Below are positions 56,584-64,000 of a stretch of DNA of 64,000 bases, piece after piece. The first letter of the stretch is position 1. Each line of letters begins with the position of its first letter. Source of the DNA: Mycocentrospora acerina (lineage: Eukaryota; Ascomycota; Dothideomycetes; Pleosporales); contig JAKUHH010000032.1 of assembly GCA_022701365.1 (NCBI GenBank), positions 62,001-126,000 on the forward strand, read 5' to 3'. Below the pieces are notes generated by a model that worked only from the letters and a program-made list of their open reading frames with translations, searched no databases and had not been told where the DNA came from. Made by a program: the position numbers and the translations under genes.

Positions 56584-57695
56584 ATGGGAAACACCGTATC
56601 TCATGACCATGGGTCCAAGGATCGCTTTCTACCTGGTTTTCACAACATCCCCAATGTGCGGTTATCACCTATGATCAAGAACTCTGGATTAGTCTTCGCC
56701 ATTGTACGTGATTGAATCATCCTTCTGCCTGGCCACATTCCTATCCTAGTGAACACCTCGAGACTAACCCCTCCAAGATTCTCATTCTCTTCTTCATCGT
56801 TCGGCAATATGTTTTTGAAGCTGCCCTCGACCGTGGCTTGATCTACAAACGAACATGGCCAACATTAAACGCACGTCAGAAGCGAGGCTTCGTAAACCAC
56901 CATCTATCCTTTGTTGCAAAGATTTTCGTCCTGCTCTTCGCCATCTACCCATTCTTCGCTGTTGCCAGCGGCCACGCCAATTTCCGAACGCCAATGTTGA
57001 ACCGCGGCAGTGGCATCTGGCCTAGTGACGCTGCGTTCACCATGGGCGACGCATTGTACCTGGCCATCATGGTCGTGAGCGTAATGTACGCACACGAACT
57101 TTCGTATCGAGAGGGTGTGAGCTATGTTGCTGTGGCACACCACGTTGGCGTTTTGGTGATGGGTCAATTGACGCTCTACTGGAGTGCTTCACCACACCAG
57201 CAACCAGACTCCAGTTTGGAAGTAGTGCTCTGCTTATTTTGGGGTACGTCTGAATTCGGAAAGTTGGGCACATGACACTAACAATCACTAGGTTTCTATG
57301 ATCTTGTTGTCGAGGTCCCACCACACATTACCATGATCATATACCGCGATCCTGCGGTCTCACAGTCGACCTTGCTACGATCTTTTTGCGTGGCATTTTG
57401 GTGCTCGCTCATTGGAACACTTGCCGAGACCGCGACAATTTTCTCTCTTTACGGATTGTTGTTCCACAAGTGGACGCTGACAATGAAAATCATGATCCCG
57501 GCCTTGCACTGTGTCTTCACAGCTGCGCAACTCTGGGGTGAGAAGTGCACATGGGATCTGTGGCAGCAAGAGAAGAGAGGCAAGAACAGCAGACGGGGCA
57601 ACGAGATTGTGGAAGCAGGAGCGGACATGGAGTGCGGCGACGCAAACAAGGAGCAGGGCAAGGTTGTTTCAAGCACAAAAACTGTAGAGTTGTAA
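56584..57695 (+). CDS. TLC-like multi-pass membrane protein
   Basis: Integral membrane protein of 329 aa from three exons: 56584-56703, 56778-57243 and 57292-57695, with introns of 74 and 48 nt (branch sites GACTAAC and ACTAACA). The middle and third exons carry six or seven hydrophobic spans. NARQKRGFVNHHLSF (71-85), a YAHELSYREG loop and the His pair HH161-162 in VAVAHHVGVLVMGQL, followed by FWGFYDLVVEVPPHI across intron 2, resemble the TLC (TRAM-LAG1-CLN8) domain with its conserved histidines. Typical proteins of this fold act in lipid metabolism or trafficking at the ER. The C-terminal 60 residues are polar and charged. The gene model is well supported by splice joins; the TLC assignment is moderate and ceramide synthase activity is not claimed. 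Confidence 0.78.
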
Positions 57696-58661
57696 TCATG
57701 ATACTCGGGATCTATATGTAAAAAAAATTAATAATTATATCTTCTTCACAACTCATTGTGCATTGGAGCCTACACGTGAAAATATGCCTTCATAAGACCA
57801 ACTCATGCATTAAGAGATTTCTCACATAGGGAAATTGTCCACGCGACGTGGAGTGAAAATCAAATGCAGCAATAATGTGAATGTGTGGCTCTGCGCAAGT
57901 GCATGTCACGTGAGCGTCATGAAAAGCGCACACATTTTACACAGTGCATGTTCGCGATATGGAAGTTGCCAGGCAAGGGGAAATTCTTCAGTGCCTAACA
58001 CAGCCTCACTGTTAGTATCTCCAGCCAGTTTATTCATTTCAAAAATTGTATTGCGCATCTCCCAGGGTGCAGCCTACTAGCGACAGCTCGCCAAATAGTG
58101 TCGTTTCAGGCACACAATCAACAGCATGTGTTTTTCGCGACGATTGGTAGGTTCGTTCTGAGGTGTGATGTCTTAATTGACGCATTCGATAAGAAGACGC
58201 ATAGGCTTGTGATTCTAGGATGGCATGCGCCCCTTTGAGCCACATCTTAAAATAAACAAGTGCAGTGCCCCGCCTCATTCTCCACTTAAATCCGTACTGC
58301 GTCGTCAGCACTGTTGATGAAATAAACTCCAGCGGGCCGAAAGATCGACAGGGCAGACTCTGAATAAGGGTGAGCCTTGCGCGGCTTTGTGGTGACAACC
58401 CGACAAGGCTGCCACTGCCCGACTTGTGTGTTAACAAAAAAAAGAAGGTGACGTTGCGATTTCCAAACACTAGCAAAGTGCCATCTTCGTATAATGTGTT
58501 ATTACATGTACACGAGGGGGAGGCCTGATGTTCCAATAGTGCTGCTTTGATCGGGAGCTTGGATGCAAGTTTGGGCCAGAATAAGGAAGCCTAGCAGAGA
58601 CTGTCGCTTTGTCGAAAATGAATAAAAAAAGAGAAGTAGGAATAAGTCTAGGGTCTCTAGA
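57696..58661. other. Convergent intergenic region
   Basis: About 970 bases between the 3' ends of the TLC-like gene and the single-pass membrane protein. A 165-aa minus frame fills part of it and is listed separately as doubtful. Confidence 0.5.
58039..58536 (-). CDS. Doubtful hypothetical protein or relic, 165 aa
   Basis: Longest frame of the interval. The segment CTCNNTLYEDGTLLVFGN..VTF, then LSPQSRARL, resembles part of the fungal F-box-like/DUF7730 type proteins (pattern TCRQxYxEGxxLLFGxNxFxF and LSPxxRxxI), but it lacks the N-terminal LPxELR motif and the length is half of normal. It could be a decayed fragment or a chance frame. No signal peptide. Confidence 0.22.
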   Translation of the reverse strand: MEHQASPSCTCNNTLYEDGTLLVFGNRNVTFFFLLTHKSGSGSLVGLSPQSRARLTLIQSLPCRSFGPLEFISSTVLTTQYGFKWRMRRGTALVYFKMWLKGAHAILESQAYASSYRMRQLRHHTSERTYQSSRKTHAVDCVPETTLFGELSLVGCTLGDAQYNF

Positions 58662-59390
58662 TTATGCTACCTCTTTATCCTTTGCATGCATCTTCGTATT
58701 TGATGAGTTGCCTTGTGGTGATGAAGTGGACAACGGGGACACAGGTGAGGGTAGCTCAGATATCACGGGTTTCAATCCTGTCACCGGAACGTCTGAGCCT
58801 GGCAGTTCCACTGCGTATACTCGGTCACCATCGGATTCCACTATACGAACCAGGCTCGCCAGTTCGGGTACTTGCTTCTCGTTGCCATCAATCTCTGCAG
58901 CACTTTCGAGGCGGTACTCTTTGTTATCTGGCTGAGGGATGATCTTTGTTTCCTCCTCAGATGGTATCGTATGCTTTTTCGCTTTGTGTCTTCGTCGTCG
59001 TTGTACAAGCAGCCAACCTATGATAGCTATGAGGATAACTGTAAGAGCTACGCCAACTCCTACGCCGGCTGCTGCACCAGCACTGAGTCCGTCGCTGCTG
59101 CCTGACGATGCTTCAGAGCTTGTTGACGATTGTGGCAATCCGCTGGATGGTATGCTAGTCGAAACAGTGGAAGAGCCCACTACTGCGCTGGTGCTGACTG
59201 TCGTGCTAACGCTAGATTCGCCCGAGACCGTCGTTGTGACACCTTGGGTAGGGGTCGAGATGCTTGTTACAGTGGTGGCAAGGCTGGAGGTTGCTAGGGT
59301 AGTCGTAGACACATCGTCGTCGGTATCGTCGGTATCGTCATCGTCGTTTTGCCTGTGCAAGAGGACAACCGGGTCTCTCAATGGAAGCAT
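58662..59390 (-). CDS. Single-pass membrane protein with Ser/Thr-rich ectodomain
   Basis: A 242-aa protein. An acidic Asp-rich run near residues 16-26 is followed by a ~70-residue Ser/Thr/Val-rich stretch, likely O-glycosylated. A Gly/Ala-rich lead into one transmembrane helix follows (GVALTVILIAIIGWLLV, about 112-128), then QRRRRHKAKK as a stop-transfer anchor and a ~105-residue polar cytosolic tail. This is the architecture of many ascomycete cell-surface proteins, including Mid2/WSC-like wall-stress sensors. The usual Cys-rich head and a clear signal peptide are missing here, so a 5' exon may be absent. A frame beginning MTRSSFSSLLCSSLF at about 59519 could supply a leader, but a stop intervenes and I found no clean splice pair. 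The coding call is good; the start is uncertain. Confidence 0.72.
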   Translation of the reverse strand: MLPLRDPVVLLHRQNDDDDTDDTDDDVSTTTLATSSLATTVTSISTPTQGVTTTVSGESSVSTTVSTSAVVGSSTVSTSIPSSGLPQSSTSSEASSGSSDGLSAGAAAGVGVGVALTVILIAIIGWLLVQRRRRHKAKKHTIPSEEETKIIPQPDNKEYRLESAAEIDGNEKQVPELASLVRIVESDGDRVYAVELPGSDVPVTGLKPVISELPSPVSPLSTSSPQGNSSNTKMHAKDKEVA

Positions 59391-60395
59391 GACAAGGCTT
59401 TAGTCAGGCGTTAAGAATGGAAGTCTCCAGGATGTCGTATTGAGCCCGTTGGACGCGAGGATGTTGTTGACGTGAAACAAGGACGAGCATAGAAGAGAGG
59501 AGAATGATGAACGCGTCATGACCAGCATATGCTTGAACTAAGAACAGGACCCGACTCTATCATCCTGGGCAGACGACTTGCGATCCCAAATGGAAATTAT
59601 CTTCCAAGATTCTAAATGATGACTTTAGTGTTGGCACGCATGATGGATGCCGACTATACCGCCGGACTGCCAAACGATCGCCCTGGGCATTGAACGTCAA
59701 TTGGAGAGATTTGAGACAGGGCCGATGTCGAGTGATGCCAATTACATTTTGATAGAAGTAGAGTACTTGGAGTTTGATCTGCAAGCTATCAGTGGGCAAT
59801 TTTGCCGTGGCCAAGTCCGCGGGGTCGGATAGCGTGCAAAGGTGACGAGGCCAACAACTCGGCGCAGACAACGCGATGATTTTGTGTCTGGTAGGAGTTG
59901 TCGATATTTGAGCCAAAAAATGCGCTTCAAAAGGAGATGGGTGATAGCATCAAGCCAGTACAAGCTGATAGAATAGGTAGTGCGAGAAACAGCAACGCCT
60001 TTTTTGCGTTACCCATGTAAAATGTAAAATGATGTTCTCGGAAATGTGAATTATCGAATCGGACCGCACATGAATATTTTACCAAAACACACCTAAAAGG
60101 TATTGTACGCCTCTTGTCTTTTACTCTCCCACATTTCTTCTCGCTCTCTTCCTGATTTTGTTTCCTCGTTTAATTCTCATGATGCAGCCAGTCGCACTAT
60201 TCAGTCGTAAACGGCCCCAGTCTACCAAAGCTTCATTTGTCCAGCACCCGACTTAACGCTCAACTATGCGCCGCAGCAAAATGGTCGTGTCCCCACAAGA
60301 TTACCAATCTTCCACAGGGCAGCTTTCTCTAATGCCAACCTTGATGCCACGGCAAACCAGCAGAACGGTCCAACAACACGGCATCGGTGCCACCT
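59391..60395. other. Intergenic region
   Basis: About 1 kb between the surface protein's 5' end and the EthD gene's 3' end. It may hold an unrecognised first exon of the surface protein (near 59470-59519). No other feature seen. Confidence 0.5.
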
Positions 60396-60800
60396 CTAAG
60401 CCCCTGTCTCGCTCACTGTTCTCCTCATAACAAGTAGCTTCGTCTTCTGCGGATCTGAAAACTTCTCTTCTTCTTCCAGAATCGGGATACTAGCATCACT
60501 ATGCATAAACGCAATGAATTGCTGCAAATGCAACTCATCCGCAAAGGTCATTACTCCGTAGCAATCCCAGTCCAACCCGTCATCGCTACCAATTGGCACT
60601 CGTGTGAGGCCAGTCGGACATTCGGAGTCTTCGACGTGGTAGTGCCGCGTCCATGCTAGCGGATGTACCTTGCCGGCCAGTTTTCTCAGCAGCGGACCAT
60701 AGTGTTCCTCGTTGTGTTTGCGGAACTCGTCGCGAGTGAAGCCTTCTTTGCGCGTCGCGACTGTGGTGAGGACAAATGGGTAGTTTGTTTCTTGGACCAT
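60396..60800 (-). CDS. EthD-domain (dimeric alpha-beta barrel) protein
   Basis: Small 134-aa protein of the EthD fold, in which dimeric ferredoxin-like barrels act as monooxygenases, decarboxylases or dehydratases on aromatic or polyketide compounds. The start at 60800 (MVQETNYPFVLTTVATRKEGFTRDEF) is chosen because the family begins with the first beta strand, and the 52 residues before it in the longer frame look like untranslated leader. Visible are the RKEGFTRDEFRKHNEEHYGPL helix typical of the family, RHYHVED, DWDCYGVMTFADELHLQQF and a C-terminal KTKLLVMRRTV strand. Length is normal. No polyketide or aromatic pathway genes adjoin it, so the substrate is unknown. Confidence 0.88.
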   Translation of the reverse strand: MVQETNYPFVLTTVATRKEGFTRDEFRKHNEEHYGPLLRKLAGKVHPLAWTRHYHVEDSECPTGLTRVPIGSDDGLDWDCYGVMTFADELHLQQFIAFMHSDASIPILEEEEKFSDPQKTKLLVMRRTVSETGA

Positions 60801-62344
60801 TGTGTCGGGTCGGGGAGAGATGATGGTATTTGTGTTGTCGCAGCAGGGGGGTTTTTGTCGCCGACTTGCCGAGTTCGTCCGCACACTTATTCCAACACAA
60901 CTTCTACGCGTAGGAGTTGATGCACGATTGTGGTTTTGAGCTCTGAGATGTTCCAACCACAGGTGTGCGGGATGTCGACGGTAGGTAATAGTACAGAATG
61001 CTTCCGGCGACGATTATGGATTGAAAAAGATACAAAACCACGCCAACAACTTTAGCATGCTGAGTATGTAAGCAAGAGCGGCACGTCGATTTATCTGTCA
61101 TCCAATAGAACGCTACCTAGCAAGACGCAGCTTGGGTACATGATTCAACATGTTGAATCGCGAAGATCTAGTGGCTCCTGCCGGATTGTTCAACGAAAAG
61201 GCTCACAGGTGTCGGATGTCGCGTGCATCTTTTTGAATCATGGCATGATACTCTGCAGTCCATGATCCGAATCTTCCCCCGTGGCCATGATGATGCCAGA
61301 GAGATGGTGTCCTATGCACGACGCAACCAGATATAGTTGTACAAGAAGACGCCTCTATGTTGAACAGCAAGCTGTGCCGTGCAGGTTTCTATACGTGGCC
61401 GCTGTTTGAAATTAATTAAATACCAGGTACTGCTACGATGTGGCGTAAGAACACCCCCTCTCATAGGCGCTGCTGAGTGGCGCACCACATATTTCAGCTT
61501 CCACCTTCCAGCATCGACTCCAAACCAACAAAATTCAGTCGCAATGTTTCTTTTTGAACGACAGCTGTCAGGCAGGCATAGCGATCTGCACGAAGTCTAC
61601 GCTTACTCTGAGCACAGGCTTTGGCCTGCGCCACACAATAGACGGCTGCATCGACTAGTTTCTGTGGTTTCGCGCTACTCGAGTCTCAAGGAGGGGAGGA
61701 AAAAAGATCAGCCTGTACTGGGATAGGATAGGCGAGATAAAGCCGAGGTAGAGTGTGGTTGGGGTGTTAAAGTGAATAATCCAGTAGTCTCAAGGGCAGG
61801 ATAAATGGACTGCTCAGCACAAACATCTTAGCATCCAAGTGTGCTAGAAGACTCTGCTCCCTTTCCGGGAACCATGATTTTGCCTTGCCAGACAGAACTA
61901 GTCTCGCGTAGTTACCAAGTACACGATACGATTATTGCGGGGTCGATTTGATCAAGCGTGGGGAAATATGAGTATTAAGTGTGTCCAGCCTTACCAGCAA
62001 AGTACGATTCTTAAACGTAGTACACATCAAAAACATGGGGAAACGAGACAAACGCATACATGGAATGTATTTCTTTATCAATGTTGGACACTCCACACAC
62101 GCGATGTTTGAATACCCGATGAATTGGCAAACAGCACGTGAAGTCCAACGTCAAATCACTGGAGGTCCAAGCTGGTGTTTATTGCGCTTCCAAGCTGGTC
62201 GAGACACTTCCTAACCGTTTTATTATAACTCTACAAAAAGAGAAAGGAATGAAACATGTATTAAATGTGTGTAGCATGCATCATCCCCAACTAGACAAAT
62301 ACTTTCCGTGTAGAGCTTCTTGACGCTAACTGGCAAGTCTGCTA

Positions 62345-62376
<32 letters not shown>
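62345..62376. repeat. (GATT)8 microsatellite
   Basis: Eight perfect GATT units followed by the near-palindrome AATCGATCGATT. Confidence 0.95.
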
Positions 62377-62957
62377 AATCGATCGATTAATGTATCTCAA
62401 TATCTATACACCTGCTTTCCTTGGGACACAGAGACAAGCAGGTTCATTAAGCCTACATGTAATCTCAAACCATACACGCCTACTTATTCCAGATGAATTC
62501 GAGGTAACCACAATGACACCCCCTCCCTTCGTGCCTTCACTAGTCTCTCACCGATCAGACAATGTCAGAATTTGGTATCAGTGTGTCTGGTAGAAGATGG
62601 GGGAAAGAAATACCCCCCTCTAACAAACCCACATGTTTTCGCTTTCCGACTCCTCTTTTCTGTAGAGGTATATACTTACACTTGCACACTCACATTTCGT
62701 ATATATGCACATGGGTATGTGTATGTGTATGCATACAGGGATATGTGTATTTATGTGCAAGTATCAACACACACGGAAGACTAGTACAGTAATTTGATCC
62801 GTCAATCCATCAATCACTCACCTCCTTTGAACTGATTCACTCACTTCTTCAAACACGTAATCAAACTGCTTGAGATGGGTTGACTATGTACAGATACAAG
62901 ATGAACAGTAGTGTTAGTCTTGCAGCTTCTTGTTATAATAAACTGTAATCCCCTCTT

Positions 62958-62980
62958 TCTTTCTCTCTCTCTCTCTCTCT
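62958..62980. repeat. (CT)n simple repeat
   Basis: TTCTCTCTCT.. dinucleotide tract of about 20 bp in the 3' flank of the GH125 gene. Confidence 0.9.
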
Positions 62981-63206
62981 GTGTTCTCTGTGTGTGTATG
63001 CAGTTTTTCACATCAACGTAGAAATGGGGCATTTGCCAAGATTGCCGACGTGGGAGAATGGTGAGCATATACAAAAAAATATATATGAAAATAGGCAGTG
63101 TGAGTAGTACTAGTTGTAGTATATAGAAATGCTGGACCACCACCACCACTACTACTACCACTACGATATCAAAGCACAACAATAACAACAACAACAACAC
63201 CATCAC

Positions 63207-64000
63207 TCACTCCTGAAACCGTCTTGCCAACACCCCCGGCATCCTCGACTCCAAATCCAACACCGCCTGCCCAAGCAACCCATTTGCCCATGAAAACCAC
63301 TGTCGACTCCACGTCCCTTCTATCCAGCTATCCACGCTCTCGTGCAACATGCCATACCCATCTGTACTCCGCAGCAGGACAGCCAACTCGTTGACAATTT
63401 CGTTTTCGTCCTCGCTCGTCAAGATGGTCATGACGTTTGCCATGGGCCAGGCGCGGCCGGGGAGGGTGTGCATGCTGCCTACGCCGGAGATGACGGGGCC
63501 GGAGGTGTAGTAGGGGTTATCGCGGGAGAGGATTTTGCGGCGAGTGGCGTTGTAGATGGGGTTTGAAGGGGAGGTGAAGTTGAGGTAAGGGGCGGAGAGG
63601 AGGGAAGGGACGTTTGGGTCGTCCATGATGTTTGTGCTGCCGTAGCCGTCGATTTCGTAGGCGTAGATGGGGCCGTATTTTGGGTCGGGGACGACGGCGT
63701 GGGTTTCGATGCCGGTGCGGATTCCGGCGCTGAGGGCTTGCATGCGGTGGGCGAGGGGGCCGTAACCGGGAAGGCGCGAGACGATGGTTGCGGAGGCGTT
63801 AAGCGCAGTGCTGAACATCATGTTGCTGGGGATGAGGTATTGGTATAGGCATGAGTCGTCGCTTGGGCGCTGGAAGCTCCTGATCAGCCCGATGTTGCCT
63901 CTGTGTGGCGAGCCGTTGCAGTCGTTGATTGGGGTGCCGCCATAGGGCGCGCAGTATGTGTAGGGTGTGTGCTGCCACTTCCCGTCTTTGTCGTACGAGT
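63207..64000 (-). CDS. GH125 exo-alpha-mannosidase, C-terminal part
   Basis: C-terminal ~264 residues of a glycoside hydrolase family 125 enzyme (metal-independent exo-alpha-1,6-mannosidase type, trimming mannan or N-glycan chains). The frame is open from the window edge and continues upstream of the internal MMFSTALN. It contains RGNIGLIRSFQRPSDDS, YLIPSNMMF, the Tyr-rich KYGPIYAYEIDGYGS segment, a MDDPN-PSLLSAPYL block, NPYYTSG, GSMHTLPGRAWPMA, and near the end HESVDSWI..RQWFSWANGLLGQAVLDL, all in the family order. The last ~10 residues end at a stop at 63207-63209. The N-terminus lies beyond 64000. No break is seen in the visible part. Confidence 0.88.
   Translation of the reverse strand, partial: SYDKDGKWQHTPYTYCAPYGGTPINDCNGSPHRGNIGLIRSFQRPSDDSCLYQYLIPSNMMFSTALNASATIVSRLPGYGPLAHRMQALSAGIRTGIETHAVVPDPKYGPIYAYEIDGYGSTNIMDDPNVPSLLSAPYLNFTSPSNPIYNATRRKILSRDNPYYTSGPVISGVGSMHTLPGRAWPMANVMTILTSEDENEIVNELAVLLRSTDGYGMLHESVDSWIEGTWSRQWFSWANGLLGQAVLDLESRMPGVLARRFQE

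Larger units (their letters stand above)
60801..63206. other. Intergenic region with simple repeats
   Basis: About 2.4 kb. It includes GATT, CT and ACA/CAA simple repeats near its right end, plus GT-rich stretches at 62700-62770. The 115-aa plus frame at 61379-61726 and others lack motifs. It contains the 3' untranslated DNA of the GH125 gene on the right. Confidence 0.5.

Noticed and set aside
58872..59403. Plus-strand frame of 154 aa rich in Val and Ala
   Set aside because: Mirror of the Ser/Thr-rich repeat codons of the minus-strand membrane protein.

Overview
This window is nuclear DNA of a filamentous ascomycete (Pezizomycotina; the gene content would suit a Dothideomycete, but that level is inference). 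The signs are short GT..AG introns (about 45-85 nt, one of 179 nt) with CTAAC-like branch points, fungal-only families (Zn2Cys6 regulator, RTA1, fungal rhodopsin-like proteins, a HET relic, Fot1/pogo transposons), and a sharp split between gene-bearing DNA and long AT-rich blocks that look RIP-mutated (repeat-induced point mutation).

Layout. 1-2.9 kb: a partial Zn2Cys6 regulator and an RTA1-like membrane protein, both on the minus strand. 3-12.5 kb: an AT-rich block holding a truncated GH3 beta-glucosidase pseudogene, a degraded LTR, and a complete but RIP-inactivated pogo-type DNA transposon (9377-12158, 44-bp inverted repeats, TA target duplication). 12.5-18.5 kb: a gene island with a secreted epoxide hydrolase carrying one frameshift, a cytochrome P450 and a rhodopsin-like membrane protein. 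18.5-30.2 kb: a second AT-rich block containing a secreted heme-thiolate peroxidase gene, a complete RIP-inactivated Fot1-like transposon (24322-26187) and a solo LTR with perfect 5-bp target duplication. 30.2-34.4 kb: a second rhodopsin-like protein and an APC amino-acid/GABA-type permease, divergently transcribed. 34.5-44.5 kb: relics (a second epoxide hydrolase, an ankyrin-repeat protein, a HET domain) around one intact secreted modular protein. 44.5-64 kb: the more conserved side, with mannitol 2-dehydrogenase, endopolygalacturonase, a TLC-like membrane protein, a single-pass Ser/Thr-rich membrane protein, an EthD-domain protein and the C-terminal part of a GH125 mannosidase.

How it fits together. 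I see no single pathway. The oxidative and secreted enzymes (epoxide hydrolase, P450, peroxidase, pectinase, GH3 relic) fit detoxification and plant cell-wall attack, and mannitol dehydrogenase fits fungal sugar-alcohol metabolism. The strongest structural story is genome defence. Both DNA transposons keep one uninterrupted frame apart from nonsense and missense changes of the C-to-T/G-to-A type, and in the Fot1-like copy all three catalytic aspartates read as asparagine. Several host genes beside these blocks (GH3, two epoxide hydrolases, ankyrin and HET proteins) are broken.

Gene models were joined by hand from splice signals, frame continuity and family motifs. No alignment or database search was run.
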